Shown: positions 1-12,012, counted from the first letter of the stretch. The stretch: 64,000 nt of DNA from Muricea muricata (GCA_963855995.1 OY979718.1:44866059-44930058), one strand, 5' to 3'. A program made the numbers and translations. Notes: generated by a model from the letters alone, not told the origin.

Positions 1-3000
1 GATTATACCGCAGAATGGGTGAACAGCGCTGAATTACCAGAGAGAGCCCATTCTACTTCCCCAGTCAGGGTCACCGAGCTGGGAACAATAGAAACCCTGC
101 GGGGGGTAGCTAGATCTGCTCCTGCCCTTAGCGTCCGGTCAGGAGGGTCGAACAGGTCTATTATCGCCAGAACTAAACTCGAGCTAGAGTTGAAGCATTT
201 AAAGGAAAAACAAAAACTAGACCAGGAACAGAGAGAGTTACAATTAGAAATGCACAGATGGGAGATGGAACAAGAAAAGAAGCTTGCTGAGCTGGAAGAG
301 AGGCGTAGATTGCATGAATTAGAGAGCAGATTAGCGGAAGCGCGAATGCACGAACAGCTAGAACGTGATGGAGATGACCCAAATGCAAGGTCGAACCAGG
401 GTGATGAATATCGTGAAAGATCAAGCCATTGGGAGGAAGTGACTGACGACCCTGTTTATACTAGTGGCGCACGCAATAATGAAGAAACCCCAAGAGAAAC
501 AGTAGCTAACCGAATGAGCTTCGAGACTCACAATGTTCAACCCACGGAGTTGCAACAAGCTACCCAAAACGATACGACCCAATCACATCTAAATCAAATG
601 CTACTATATTCGAATCCCCCTCAACTTGGCCCAACACATTCCACGAGGCCACCACCTGCTTGTTGTCATGAACAAGCATTCAATACCGTAGGGCATCACT
701 CCCCAGTGTTCGTTCCCCAGCAACCTAGTGAACAACATCCATTCAATACCCAAGGTCATCAAACCCAAGTAGTCGTTCCTCAACATACTGATGCGCAACA
801 AAACCAACACCATTCGGGAATTCATTTCCTCAACGGCGTACCTCTACCAGAACCCTCAACTACCACCCAGCAGATCCTTGAACATCAACAACAAGCTTTC
901 AACCTAATGGCAAACACTATCGGAACCACCATCAGTAAAGGATTTGAAATGCCTCGAAGAGAGTACATGACCTTCGACGGTAACCCGTTGAAGTATCCAA
1001 GTTTTATGGAGAACTTTAAAACTAACGTTGAAGATATTGAGACCAGCCCTAACGCTAGACGTAACTTTCTGATCCAACTATGCAGTGGAAAGGCGAAGGA
1101 AGCAATAAGTGGAACAGTGATGTTACCTGCCGAAGAAGGTTTTGCTAAAGCCAAGTCTATCTTACATGAGATGTTTGGACAGACACACATAGTTGCAGCA
1201 TCCCACATCGATAAAATTACAGGAGGAGGGCCGATCAAAGAGAATGAGAACGAGAAATTGATGCAGCTTGCACGAGACATGGAGAACTGCGGGATGAGCT
1301 TGAACAGACTGGGCTATCAGGCTGATATTAACTCTAGAAGCAACATGAGTTCAGTGGTCATGCGTCTCCCAAGATATCTTCGTTCGGAGTGGGCCAAGGA
1401 GGCACAAAATTCGAGAGATCGAGGTCAAGAACCAGACTTTGCACAGCTAACTAAATTTGTTGTTAAAAAGGCAAAGCTGGCCAACACTGAATATGGGAAA
1501 CTCGTAAGTGCAAGATCCAATAACGAGAGGGAATCGAATAAGAGATACCGATTTGGAAAGAATGTATCTGCTTATCTCGGACACGGTTCGAACACGGAGG
1601 TGGAGAGAGATCGTTCGCAGCAAGGAGAACGCAATGAAGATTATTTGCGCCAAGGAAACCCAGTGGGGAGACAAAAGTGTTTATTTTGTGACAGAGATGG
1701 CCATCCTATCGAAAAATGCTTCAAGTTTCAAGGAAAGCCTTACGAAGAACGAAAAAGGATCGCGAATATGAAGAGGCTGTGCCACCTTTGTCTTTGTAGA
1801 GGTCACATCGCCAGTCATTGCAAGAAGAGTCGGGGTTGTTTTGTCCCAGGTTGTGGAGAGCGTCATCATCCTATGCTCCATCCAGTGGAAACTACGAAGG
1901 ACGGAAAGAAGGATGCGCGAGAGAACGAAAATAAAGTTAATAAACCTGATCCACCTGCTGTTTCAACCGGAAATGTACAGACTGGTCATTGCGGTGCCAC
2001 TGGCACCATCAAGAATCGGGTGTGCTTGAGAGTAATTCCTGTAAAGGTGTTTGGGAAAGACAGAGGTCGTGAGAAAATTACCTATGCAATAAGAGATGAA
2101 GGTTCAAATACCACCCTCGTAAAGGAGAGTCTGGTCAAAGAATTGAGTTTGAGCGGACAGCCAATAGATTTCACGCTGACTACGATGAACAAAGTGTCAC
2201 AAGAATCGGGGAGATCTCACTTCTTATATGTTCAAGGTTTGGGACAGAAAGACTGTCTCGAGATCCCGAATGCTCTGTCAGTAAAGTCTTTGTCAGTCGC
2301 AAGAAATTGTATCCCGAACAAAGAGGACATTGCCAAATGGCGTCACTTCGATGGAATTTCTATTCCTGAGTTAGACGATACGGATGTGACTATTTTGATT
2401 GGGACGGATGTCCCCGAAGCGCACTGGAAGTTGGAGGAACGCCGAGGTCGTAAGAAAGAGCCATACGCCATTAGGACTCCCCTCGGCTGGTCAGTAGCTG
2501 GTCCCATGGAGAGTGTGTCTACGAACGAAGTAAGTTCCTTCTTTATACAGAGCGAGGATGACCTTTTGACGGAGAAAGTGAACAAAATGTTCCAAATGGA
2601 CTTTAGTGAGGCCGCATATTGTGAAGATTCGAAAATGTCGTTAGAAGACAAGAAAGCTCTAACCATCATGGAGCAATCGCTCATTGTCGTGGACAATCAC
2701 TACCAACTGGATTTACCACTGCGCGGAAGACCGAATTTCCCCAGCAATAAAGGTCTTGCGGAACGACGGCTAAACTCCCTCAAGACAAGACTGAAGAGAG
2801 ATCTCGACCTCTACGATAAATACAAGAAAGGAATTGACGACTACGTGAACAGCGGTTACGCATGTAAGGTCGGTCAAGTTTCCCCCGTCGAAGCGAAACC
2901 AGATAATGTCAGTGTGTGGTATCTGCCTCATCACCCAGTCGTGCACCCTCAGAAACCGGAAAAACCGAGAATCGTATTCGACTGCGCCGCCAGTCTCGAA

Positions 3001-5952
3001 GGTGTATCGCTGAATAAGCAGCTTCTCCGAGGCCCTGACATGACGAATAAGCTAGTAGGCGTGTTGCTGAGATTTCGCGAAGATCCTATCGCATTTCTTG
3101 CTGATATTGAGGCAATGTTCTGCCAAGTGCGGGTTTCACCGGAACATTGTGATCTTCTCAGGTTCCTTTGGTTTAAGGACGGCGACTACGATAAACCAAC
3201 GGAAGAGTATCAGATGCTGATTCACCTGTTTGGAGCAACATCTTCGCCAAGTTGTGCCGGGTTTTGCTTGAGAAAGGTTGCCGAGGAGTTTGAAGACGAA
3301 TTCAGTCCGGAAACAATCGAGACGATACGTAAGAACTTTTACGTCGACGACTGTTTAAAGTCCGTTTCCGATACCAAGACCGCTGTTCAGTTGATCCAGG
3401 AACTTTGCGAGGCGTTGTCGAGACGCTCGTTTCGACTAACGAAGTTTATCAGCAACAGCAAAGAAGTTCTAACTGCTGTTCCAGAAACCGAACGTGCGCG
3501 GTCAGTCGTCAGTTTAGATCTCGAGGAACTCCCGGTAGAAAGAGCCTTAGGAGTGGAATGGAACGTAGAGAAAGATACATTCGAGTTCCGGGTAATAAGA
3601 AGAAAGAGAGTCTTTACTCGTCGAGGGATTCTCTCCGACGTCAGTTCTCTATACGATCCTATGGGGTTCGCCGCGCCGTTTGTTTTGCCAGCCAAGCGTC
3701 TTTTGCAACAGTTGTGCAAAGACAAGGTTGGTTGGGACGAAGAAATTCCGCAAGAAGTGCTGGACGCGTGGGAACGGTGGCTCAACGACCTGCCTAAGTT
3801 AGTAAAGATCAGTGTCCCAAGATGTTTCAAGCCAAGTTATGACGCTCAACTAAGGTGTATTCAGTTGCACCATTTCGCCGATGCTTCGTTTGATGGTTAT
3901 GGTGTAGTTTCGTACCTGCGTTTTACGGACACGGAAAATCGAGTCCATTGCAGTTTGGTGATGGGAAAATCCAGAGTTGCTCCGATAAAGCCCACAACCA
4001 TTCCAAGGCTAGAGTTAACAGCGGCTACTGTAGCGGTGAAGCAAGATGTCCAAATTCGTGAGGAGTTAGATTTGAAGATCGAATCCGTTCTATTCTGGAC
4101 AGATTCAACATGCGTCTTGCAGTACATCAATAACGAGGCCAGCCGCTTCAAAACGTTTGTCGCGAATCGGATCGCCATCATCCACGAGAATTCAACCCCG
4201 TCGCAGTGGCGATACGTGAGCTCCAAAGTCAATCCCGCAGATTTTGCATCCAGAGGTTTGCGACCAAGCGACGAGCAGGAGATAAACCTTTGGATAAATG
4301 GGCCGGAATTTCTGCAAAAGGATGAACCCAGTTGGCCTGTGCGTCCCAAAGGAGTCAATGTTTTGCCGGACGAAGATCTGGAATGGAAGCGCAAGGTCGA
4401 AATTTATGAGACGCTGTTGAAAGGGATAGCGTGGCTCCTCCGTTTCCTCGGTTTCATACAGAATGCGTGTGGTGCAAAGGACTCCCAAGAAGCGGATCCG
4501 TCGTCCGATGCTTCGCAGCGCAGAGTGATTGGGGCCGGAAAACAGCCTTTGACAGTGGAAGAGTTACAGACGGCAAAAATACGCCTGATCCGTTACATCC
4601 AACGCGTGGAATTTCCCAACGAAGTCGCCCGCCTTGAGTCAAATTCGAAAGGCGCTCGTAGAACCGGTCCAGTCGTAAAGAAATCGAGTAGATTGTCAGC
4701 ACTCGCGCCATTTGTTGGAGAACATGGCATGGTGAGAGTAGGCGGCCGGTTAAACCGAGCGAAGATAAGTTTTGATGCGAAGCATCCAGTTGTGATTCCA
4801 AGGAAGCATCACGTTGTCGATTTGTTGATACGGCATTACCACGAGAAGGAGGGACATTCGGGTGTTCGCACAGTGCTCACAGCAATCCAGCAAGAGTATT
4901 GGATCCTCCAGGGGCGATCTAGAATCAGATGGATTATCAATAAGTGCTTTCGTTGTCGTAAAATGTATGCATCACCGTGCGAGCAGATCATGGCTCCACT
5001 TCCGACATCACGCGTCACTGCCTGTGAAAACCCGTTCGCGTCAACCGGAGTGGACTATTTTGGACCCCTCATGGTTAAACGAGGTCGTAGCATGGTTAAG
5101 AGATATGGATGCGTCTTCACCTGCCTGGCGATACGCGCCGTCCACGTAGAGATAGCACATTCCCTCGACGCCGAGTCCTTCTTGTGTGCCTTTAGTCGTT
5201 TTACGGCGCGTCGAGGCCTCCCGACTAATATGTACAGCGACAACGGGACAAACTTTGTCGGAGCTTCTGGAATATTGAAAGATGAATTCAGCAATATCTG
5301 GTCTGACAAAGAACAGTCTAAGATTTACAACCGATTAAGACAGAAGGGCGTAACATGGCACTTCAATCCTCCGTTGGCGAGTCACGCAGGTGGGGTATGG
5401 GAGCGGATTATCCGATCCATCAGAAGGATTTTGACCGCTCTGACGACTGAACAAACACTCGACGACGAGACGTTATCAACCCTTCTTGCAGAAGTAGAGA
5501 GAATACTGAATGACCGACCACTCGTACGTGGCGAAGGTCAAGTTGACGATCTGGATCCATTGACACCAAGCAAGTTGTTACTCTTGAGATCCAACTCGTG
5601 TTTACCGCTCGGCGTGTTCGTGGGCGCGGATCGTTTCGGCAGACGATGGAGGCAAGCACAAATGTTAGCGAATTCATTCTGGAAACGTTGGATCAGCGAG
5701 TACTTGCCCACGTTGCAATTGCGGCAGAAATGGCGGAAGGGAGCAAGAAATGTTGAAGTAAACGATTTAGTGCTTTTGGTCGATAGTGGATGCCCGCGTG
5801 GACGTTGGCCGATGGCAATTGTAGAAGAAGTTTTTCCAGATGAACATGGAACCGTGCGTCAAGTTAATGTTCGAACCAACAATGGAAAGTTCAAGAGGGA
5901 TATACGAAAGTTGTGCATGTTAGAAGAGACGAAGATAGATGGTGATCGATGA
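1..5952 (+). CDS. BEL/Pao LTR retrotransposon gag-pol polyprotein, 5' end outside window
   Basis: One uninterrupted frame from the window edge to a TGA at 5950. The frame is already open at base 1, so the first in-frame GTG (19) is not the true start and the gag N-terminus is missing. Numbering residues from position 19: a charged coiled-coil-like segment (about 50-115) and gag region; two zinc knuckles (C554, C588); an aspartic-protease motif D-E-G-S (D693); reverse transcriptase with the first catalytic Asp near 1029 and YVDD at 1108-1111; RNase H with Asp 1288; an HHCC zinc domain (H1606, C1643); integrase core D1679-D1741-E1795; and a C-terminal domain typical of BEL/Pao (DUF5641-like) to 1977. 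The order PR-RT-RH-IN in one frame and the YVDD box are characteristic of BEL/Pao. No stop or frameshift is visible, so this copy is young or recently active. The family call is firm; autonomy cannot be judged without the 5' LTR. Confidence 0.95.
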   Translation, partial: DYTAEWVNSAELPERAHSTSPVRVTELGTIETLRGVARSAPALSVRSGGSNRSIIARTKLELELKHLKEKQKLDQEQRELQLEMHRWEMEQEKKLAELEERRRLHELESRLAEARMHEQLERDGDDPNARSNQGDEYRERSSHWEEVTDDPVYTSGARNNEETPRETVANRMSFETHNVQPTELQQATQNDTTQSHLNQMLLYSNPPQLGPTHSTRPPPACCHEQAFNTVGHHSPVFVPQQPSEQHPFNTQGHQTQVVVPQHTDAQQNQHHSGIHFLNGVPLPEPSTTTQQILEHQQQAFNLMANTIGTTISKGFEMPRREYMTFDGNPLKYPSFMENFKTNVEDIETSPNARRNFLIQLCSGKAKEAISGTVMLPAEEGFAKAKSILHEMFGQTHIVAASHIDKITGGGPIKENENEKLMQLARDMENCGMSLNRLGYQADINSRSNMSSVVMRLPRYLRSEWAKEAQNSRDRGQEPDFAQLTKFVVKKAKLANTEYGKLVSARSNNERESNKRYRFGKNVSAYLGHGSNTEVERDRSQQGERNEDYLRQGNPVGRQKCLFCDRDGHPIEKCFKFQGKPYEERKRIANMKRLCHLCLCRGHIASHCKKSRGCFVPGCGERHHPMLHPVETTKDGKKDARENENKVNKPDPPAVSTGNVQTGHCGATGTIKNRVCLRVIPVKVFGKDRGREKITYAIRDEGSNTTLVKESLVKELSLSGQPIDFTLTTMNKVSQESGRSHFLYVQGLGQKDCLEIPNALSVKSLSVARNCIPNKEDIAKWRHFDGISIPELDDTDVTILIGTDVPEAHWKLEERRGRKKEPYAIRTPLGWSVAGPMESVSTNEVSSFFIQSEDDLLTEKVNKMFQMDFSEAAYCEDSKMSLEDKKALTIMEQSLIVVDNHYQLDLPLRGRPNFPSNKGLAERRLNSLKTRLKRDLDLYDKYKKGIDDYVNSGYACKVGQVSPVEAKPDNVSVWYLPHHPVVHPQKPEKPRIVFDCAASLEGVSLNKQLLRGPDMTNKLVGVLLRFREDPIAFLADIEAMFCQVRVSPEHCDLLRFLWFKDGDYDKPTEEYQMLIHLFGATSSPSCAGFCLRKVAEEFEDEFSPETIETIRKNFYVDDCLKSVSDTKTAVQLIQELCEALSRRSFRLTKFISNSKEVLTAVPETERARSVVSLDLEELPVERALGVEWNVEKDTFEFRVIRRKRVFTRRGILSDVSSLYDPMGFAAPFVLPAKRLLQQLCKDKVGWDEEIPQEVLDAWERWLNDLPKLVKISVPRCFKPSYDAQLRCIQLHHFADASFDGYGVVSYLRFTDTENRVHCSLVMGKSRVAPIKPTTIPRLELTAATVAVKQDVQIREELDLKIESVLFWTDSTCVLQYINNEASRFKTFVANRIAIIHENSTPSQWRYVSSKVNPADFASRGLRPSDEQEINLWINGPEFLQKDEPSWPVRPKGVNVLPDEDLEWKRKVEIYETLLKGIAWLLRFLGFIQNACGAKDSQEADPSSDASQRRVIGAGKQPLTVEELQTAKIRLIRYIQRVEFPNEVARLESNSKGARRTGPVVKKSSRLSALAPFVGEHGMVRVGGRLNRAKISFDAKHPVVIPRKHHVVDLLIRHYHEKEGHSGVRTVLTAIQQEYWILQGRSRIRWIINKCFRCRKMYASPCEQIMAPLPTSRVTACENPFASTGVDYFGPLMVKRGRSMVKRYGCVFTCLAIRAVHVEIAHSLDAESFLCAFSRFTARRGLPTNMYSDNGTNFVGASGILKDEFSNIWSDKEQSKIYNRLRQKGVTWHFNPPLASHAGGVWERIIRSIRRILTALTTEQTLDDETLSTLLAEVERILNDRPLVRGEGQVDDLDPLTPSKLLLLRSNSCLPLGVFVGADRFGRRWRQAQMLANSFWKRWISEYLPTLQLRQKWRKGARNVEVNDLVLLVDSGCPRGRWPMAIVEEVFPDEHGTVRQVNVRTNNGKFKRDIRKLCMLEETKIDGDR

Positions 5953-6039
5953 GTACTTAAGTTAAACTATTTAAATCAAACCTGCTTATATTAAATGTTA
6001 GATCCTGTTTGTAGTATCGCATTAGGCGATAGGGGCCGG

Positions 6040-6439
6040 TGTAGGATCTAGTTGGACGAAGCCTGAATTTAGGGATTAACCCGCAAACACGGGCGAGTGA
6101 GAACACATGTTTTGTCTTTTCGAAGAGTGAACTCGCGTCATATATATTTGTAATTCGTTGATATTTAAATTTGGACGGAGTAGAAAGGTGTAGCGTATTA
6201 TTTAGTAGTCAGGAGGATTAACAGTCAGGTATTTGTCCTACGTTGTTTTGTCAATTTGTAATAGTTTGTATAGTTTAGTAATTGTATGTTTTGTAAATTC
6301 GTTGTTTAGAAACCACGGTGAATATATTTCGATTTATATTGAGGAGATTCTTATTTGAACGTTCCTTTTATCATCTGCGTATGAATGAGTATAACGTGCG
6401 TTTCGCTGAAGTCCAAGGGCGACGGTACTACGAGTTACA
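6040..6439 (+). mobile_element. candidate 3' LTR of the BEL/Pao element
   Basis: A purine-rich run (AGGGGCCGG) ends at 6039 and is followed by TGTAGGATC, the usual polypurine tract then TGT start of an LTR, 88 bases after the gag-pol stop. A plausible terminus ending ACA is at 6439. The right boundary is a guess because the 5' LTR is not in the window for comparison. Confidence 0.45.
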
Positions 6440-8940
6440 ATAGGTGTGTACTGACTATCGCTTCGTTCGCGTTTTGGAACTTTTATCGATTGCGTTCTAA
6501 AAATACTGTTAGATGTTCGAGTTCTTCGGTTTCGGATTGTTCATATGAATGATCCTCGTCGCCAGAATGTAGTGTATCGGTGCTTAGACACGGCTTAAAA
6601 GAAAAACAACAGTCCGTCTTGGTGTTTTTAAAACCTTCTTATTTCGTATATAATATTACAATGTGAAAAGTAAACATTACTGGGAGGTTACTAATTAACT
6701 TAATGTTACTGCGCCTGTTATATATTAATAAGGGGTGGATACTACACTGATAACAATTATAACGATTTACTCAACTAATTGCTAAAAAACCCGGCGACTC
6801 ACTCTCTAATATGCGCAAGAAAAATAGTGCTTTTGCGTAATAAGCCTCGTTTCCATGCCGCAAGAAGGCGCGGCTACTATGAAATTGCGTTTTCACGTCG
6901 GAACTTCGACGCAGCCAAACAGCCTGAACCAGGGCCACTGCGAGGTGCAACGGAGCTTGTGTCTGGGGACGAGGATGTAATAATAATAATTAATGATGCT
7001 ATATACACTGCGTTCTAGAATTATATGCAAATCCATTTTCTGAGTTTTTGTTGGTCTTGTTGTACCAAAATTATATGCAAAGCACATAAATTTGAAGGAA
7101 AAAATAGGCTTTAATGTAAACATTAACTAATTAACCAACCAACTAATCAAGCATGTCAACCATATCTTGAAGGTTGGACAAAAAAATCTTGAATCCATTT
7201 GTATCGTCAGACTTGCTCTTGACTAGTCGGACGAAATTAAAAAAACGAAAAGTCAAAGAATGAGCCAGCTGGGAAATACCGAAAAAAAAACATTACACGG
7301 CGCTTGGAAGATATTTTGTATCATCCTGTTTTTAAGATTTCTGGTGAAGCTATTTAACGTAGCGAAGCTGCAAAAAAGCTCCTAATAAATATTATCGGCG
7401 AAGTGGGTGTGAATATAACGCCAAATGACGAACTCGATCTATTATTTTCATGCATTTATAGGGGATTAGGAGGCAGTTGTCACTCAGCCAGTCATAAGTT
7501 CCGTGTACAATTGCCTACAGCTGTAAAATCACCATAATAAGGGCATATACTTTCGTAGTATTTAAACAGTCATTTAAACAGTCCTGTAACTTCATCTAAA
7601 ACATATCGACAAGGAATGTAACAGATTAATCTATCCAATTCTAGCAATTGTGCTAAACGTATCACGAGACAGCAATCCACTTATATGCAGCCGGAAGTAC
7701 GATGTTGACGATAATATAAATAACAATTTTGCATCATAAATTTATAACGCAAAATTTCCAACATAACTAAATTTTTGATGATATTCTGCCAGGCAGTATA
7801 TTTATATTTTTCATAATCAAATAAAAAATATATGTTAACTTTGAAATCTATGCTAATTAGACATGCGGGCTGTAATTGCGTTGATCGGCCAAGGCGGCTA
7901 ATTTTTAGTTTTCAAGTAATTTCACTACATATATCACGACCATACTATTCTTTTACTATATATTACTACTATGTTACTACTATATTAATACATACTATGA
8001 TCAATCTAGATGCTATAACGAATACTCTCTAGCATTTCGTAGACTTGTTAGACCAAAACGTATTTGAGGTGAACTAATGAGCTATTACGTTTCCGACATT
8101 TGGGCAACCGCCACTTGGAAGTCTCGTGTATTAGACGCGTATTAAACATTGACTTTCGAGCGTCGTAAATCATCTTAGATGCACTGTTACTGTTTAATCA
8201 TGCACATATGATAAGATTGATAGTGGTAGAGTGATACAGTGTTAAGAATGCTAATTAACTTGCCTCTTTTAAATTCCTTTCCCAAATATTTTAATGAAAA
8301 ACATTATCGTTTACTAGCATTATACTTCAAAGACTACATGAAACTTAAACTTACCCTTGTTTTAAAGCGTGGTTTCACATTCTACGAGACAGTGCATGTG
8401 ATGCTTTGACATCTTATTACTAAGAATTCCATTGATTTCCTGTACGAATTCCTCGAAACATTAAATATTAGGGAATTGGATTTTTTTGCAGCCTCTTTGG
8501 AAAGATTGCAGTGTCGGATCGAAAGAGATCATCGTCTATTTTTATTTTCTAGAATTTCTTTGCTTATATTCCCAGTGTTTTGTGGACAGTGTTTTTCAAC
8601 AAACGAAAGAGTCTATAATGTGTAATGCTTTGACTGTTTTGAAAATTAAATCAAAATTCCTTGCACTTTTTGTCTCGAAATGTCCTTAATTAAATTCAAA
8701 ATTTCCTAGTAGCTTTTCTAGTTCCAGGAAGTTTGTTACATGGAATCGGAGCATGTATTAATAATTAATGAATCACGTTAATCATATAAATCTGCGTAAA
8801 TCTGGTTGTTCCACAGCAGCCCAAACATATCTTATATAAGCACCGTATAAATTTTTATATATTATTATTATTGTACTAACTTTTACTAATTACTAACTAC
8901 TTCCCAACTTTTTATCATTAATTTATTCAATTTGTTATTA
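6440..8940. other. AT-rich non-coding stretch, no recognised gene
   Basis: Open frames here are short and show no recognisable domain. A short (TAA)4 lies near 6978. Small direct duplications are present around 7021-7080, where AATTATATGCAAA recurs. No transposon termini or splice-bounded exons were recognised. Confidence 0.4.
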
Positions 8941-8945
8941 TTATT

Positions 8946-9073
8946 ATGGTCAGACAAGCCGCCCTGGGAACAAAGGGAGCCGGGGGTCCGTCTGAGGTCG
9001 ATGCTAACGGCTTTAGAAGAATGTTGGCATGTAAGTCCTTTAAGCAATCGTCTATAAGACTGTGCGATGCTAT
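8946..9073 (-). mobile_element. possible 3' terminal fragment of a LINE abutting (TAA)n
   Basis: Read on the minus strand this segment runs from a (TTC)n tract into a GC-richer stretch and ends at a short ATA/AAC run. It resembles the tail region of microsatellite-associated LINEs seen elsewhere in the window, but no domain is recognisable. Low confidence. Confidence 0.25.
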
Positions 9074-9074
9074 A

Positions 9075-9107
9075 GAAGAAGAAGAAGAAGAAGAAGAAGA
9101 AGAAGAA
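9075..9107. repeat. (GAA)n microsatellite
   Basis: Eleven GAA units. The tract separates the minus-strand fragment on its left from the plus-strand LINE on its right. Confidence 0.9.
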
Positions 9108-9111
9108 TTTA

Positions 9112-10920
9112 TTGTACCTCAATAACGAACAATTACCCCAACATTGATACTTTGATCGCTCTAGATAAAGGTGAAGATGCAGTAAGACCTATTGGAGTGG
9201 AAGAGGTAATAAGGAGAATAAGCTTAAGTGCAAAATGGATTATGAACATTGCGAATAATGATGTTGTGAAAGCAAGTGGATCGTTACAATTATGTGCTGA
9301 GCAAACGTCTGGAAGCAAGACTGCAATACATGCAATGAATACCCTATTTTAAGCTGATGACATTAATGCTGTTCTACTTATTGCAATTGTGCTTCTAACG
9401 CATTCAATGCACTCAACAGAACTGCAGCTCTGCATAACATCCGTTTGCTATGTCCGATAATTGCTGCCTACATTATATACAACTACAGACAACCAGTGCG
9501 GCTGTTTATTGTTGGTGGAAAAGAGATTGCGTCAGCAAAAGAAACAACGCAAGGAGGTCCGTTGGCAATGACCTTTTACACGATAAGCACTCTACCCTTG
9601 ATCACGAGTCTGCAGACCGCATCTACTGCGAAGCTGTATTCGCAGACGCTGGTTCGCGGACGACGCAAGTGCTGCTAGTCGTGTGATACAAATCAAAGAC
9701 TTGTGGGATGCACTAAATATTCTTGGTTCAAATCTGGGTTATTTTCTGAAGAGTGAGAAGTGCTGGATTTTAAGCCTGAAAAGGAAGAAAGTGTGAGAGA
9801 AGCCTTCCATGGAACAGCTATCGGTGTAAGAGACTTGAGAAGGCAAAATAGCAGATTCTCATCCCTGCCATCACAGAACACCGGTGCAATCGACTCCATT
9901 GGCAACTTCTAGCATTTCCAGCACGTTTGGGTGGCCTTGCCTTAGAAAATCCAGTCATGAATCAGAACGTGACTATTCCTCGCCTAAAAGAGTGACAGCA
10001 CTCCTTGTTGATCAGATCGTAGCGCAGTCACATCAGTTACGTACCGGACGGGCCGCGTATAACGTCAGCCCAAATATCAGTTAGAAAAGAAAGGGTTAAA
10101 GAATGCGAGGACAGGGCGGAACGTATTAGAGAAAGTGCACCATAAAAAATTCAGCGTACAATGGACGTGGCTTCGGAAAAAGGATCATCTGTGTAGCTCA
10201 CAGTCCTTAACCTAAAAGAACAGGGATCCGATTTGAATAAGAGAGAATTTCGAGACGACGTAAAATTGCGCTATGATTGGCCAGTTCACGACATTCCCTC
10301 CATATGTGTATGTGACAATGCCTTCTCGACTGACGATGCTATGATCTGCAAACTTGGAGGCTTTGTAATTACGCGCTACAATGAGTTAAGAGATCTGGAA
10401 GTGGAACTGCTCAATATTGTTTGTAGTGATGCTCAAGTTGAGCCTGCGGTACAAGGCATTTCGGGAGAGCGACTGAATGGAGGTTCTACCAGAGCACCCG
10501 ATGCTAGGCTTGACATTCGTGCGCGTGGTTTCTGGGAAAGTCAACGATCAGCTTTTTTGATGTAAGGGTGTGTCACCCCAATGCTGATTCTTACAAGGAC
10601 CTGGAACTACGTCAAGTTTACAAGATACACCAAAACAAAAAGAAACGCCTCTATACAACTATATAGAGTCCTCGAAATAGAGCAAGGAGCATTTACACCA
10701 CTCATGTTTACCACCACATGCAGTCTGGGCTAAGAATGTGTGAGATACTATAGTCGATCAGCAGAATTATAGCCATAAAGAAAGGCGAAGATTATGCGAC
10801 AATTTCGTCCGCTTACCTGCCTGAGAGGTTCAAGAGCAAGGAAAATTATATATGACATGAACAACATTGATTTTTATATTAACAACGCAGAGAGTGCTAT
10901 TTCTCATTAATTTTTGATAG
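9112..10920 (+). mobile_element. decayed LINE: RT plus C-terminal restriction-like endonuclease
   Basis: Translated pieces in shifting frames keep the order of a non-LTR reverse transcriptase. At 9130-9350 is an early RT block containing [14 protein letters not shown] and [14 protein letters not shown]. At 9430-9680 is a middle RT block with TTQGGPLAM and a decayed active-site region. At 10233-10560 is a C-terminal domain with [14 protein letters not shown] followed, after a frameshift, by FDVRV-like sequence; this D...D-V arrangement fits a PD-(D/E)XK-type endonuclease. Many stops and frameshifts make it a pseudogene. It starts directly after the (GAA)n tract, so it is 5' truncated. The RT family is one I recognise as widespread in corals, hydrozoans and sponges; exact clade not assigned. 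Confidence 0.75.
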
Positions 10921-11055
10921 TTAACTAATATTTAATATTGTCTTTGGTAATAAAAGTATCATTGCATATATTCGAGTAGTGCCATTTTATTACATTATTA
11001 GGGTATTTTTAGCATTCTTCATCAGTATTATTTGATATATGAACTAGAAAGACAC

Positions 11056-11075
11056 ATTATTATTATTATTATTAC

Positions 11076-11111
<36 letters not shown>
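11056..11111. repeat. (ATT)n microsatellite
   Basis: About 18 ATT units with one ACT. It lies immediately 5' of a REL-type LINE tail. Confidence 0.95.
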
Positions 11112-11112
<1 letters not shown>

Positions 11113-11945
11113 AGGCAGTTAGAAAAGAGAACGAACAAACACTTCAAAACCATCTTGTCTCACAAGGCTCAGTCTTTCGCAATATTCTTGAAAACTCTAC
11201 ATCGACGTTTAATTGCTTATGGTCATCAGCCCTGAGTAAACTTCCAAAAAAACATTTTTAACCTCACCGTTCGCTATATCAATAACACACTTCCAACGCG
11301 TAAAAACCTATTAAAATGGGGATTATCATCCACCTCTGATTGCTCTTCCTGCTTACAACCCGAAACGCTTCTTCATGTAGTTGCTGGATGTAAGACATAT
11401 TTAGATGAAGGCCGGTTTACATGGCGGCACGATTTGGTTTTAAACTTCCTCGCGTCAACTGCTGTTCAGAATTCAACACTATATGTTGACTTACCTGGCT
11501 TTGTGAACCCATCTATTGTCACTGGTAATAGTTTTCGACCAGACTTCCTCTTAACAATCGGGAAACAATGTTTATATATTCTTGAACTTATTGTCGGTTA
11601 TGAGTCAAACCTTGAGTCAAACATCAGACGAAAGAGCGTTAAATATAAGGAACTTATCAAACAGCAACGAAAGTATTTTAGTTAACGATGTTAAATTTGT
11701 TAATATCTCTATCAGCTCATTGGGTGTTTTTGCGAAAGAGAGTTCCAACTTTTTAAAGATGCCGGATGATATTGGTTTTGAAGATAAGCACAAAATATAC
11801 TATATTAGGAAAATGATGACTATTGCTATCAGGACATCATATTACATCTTTTGCTGCCGTGATAAGGGAGTGATCCCTATCTACTATAGTTTTCTAAATT
11901 GATGTTTTTTTGTAATTGTTTACATGTTATTTGTCTGTTAATAAT
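11112..11945 (+). mobile_element. 5'-truncated LINE tail with REL endonuclease (subfamily A copy 1)
   Basis: The conceptual translation carries a zinc motif C-x2-C-x7-H-x4-C near 11344-11390, then TWRHDLVLNF, a spacer, and a PD-(D/E)XK-like core (FRPDFLL ... YILEL) at about 11538-11590. It finishes with a conserved tail (VNISISSLGVF, RTSYYIFC). This domain order is that of R2/R4-type non-LTR retrotransposons, whose C-terminus has a CCHC finger followed by a restriction-like endonuclease. A stop/frameshift near 11684 separates the core from the tail. The copy begins exactly at the (ATT)n tract. The proposed 3' end near 11945 (CTGTTAATAATA) is an inference. Confidence 0.8.
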
Positions 11946-12012
11946 ATACAAGGAAATGTTTCTGGGCTGTGATTGGTTGATTCGAGTGCAGTTAATCCCA
12001 AACATCACCCAG

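Noticed and set aside
3387-5677. Long antisense and alternate-frame open frames within the BEL polyprotein
   Set aside because: They overlap a continuous domain-bearing frame and show no motif of their own.
6760-7020. 79-codon frame after the BEL element as a gene
   Set aside because: No recognisable domain, no splice context, ends near a short (TAA) run; could be any non-coding repeat.
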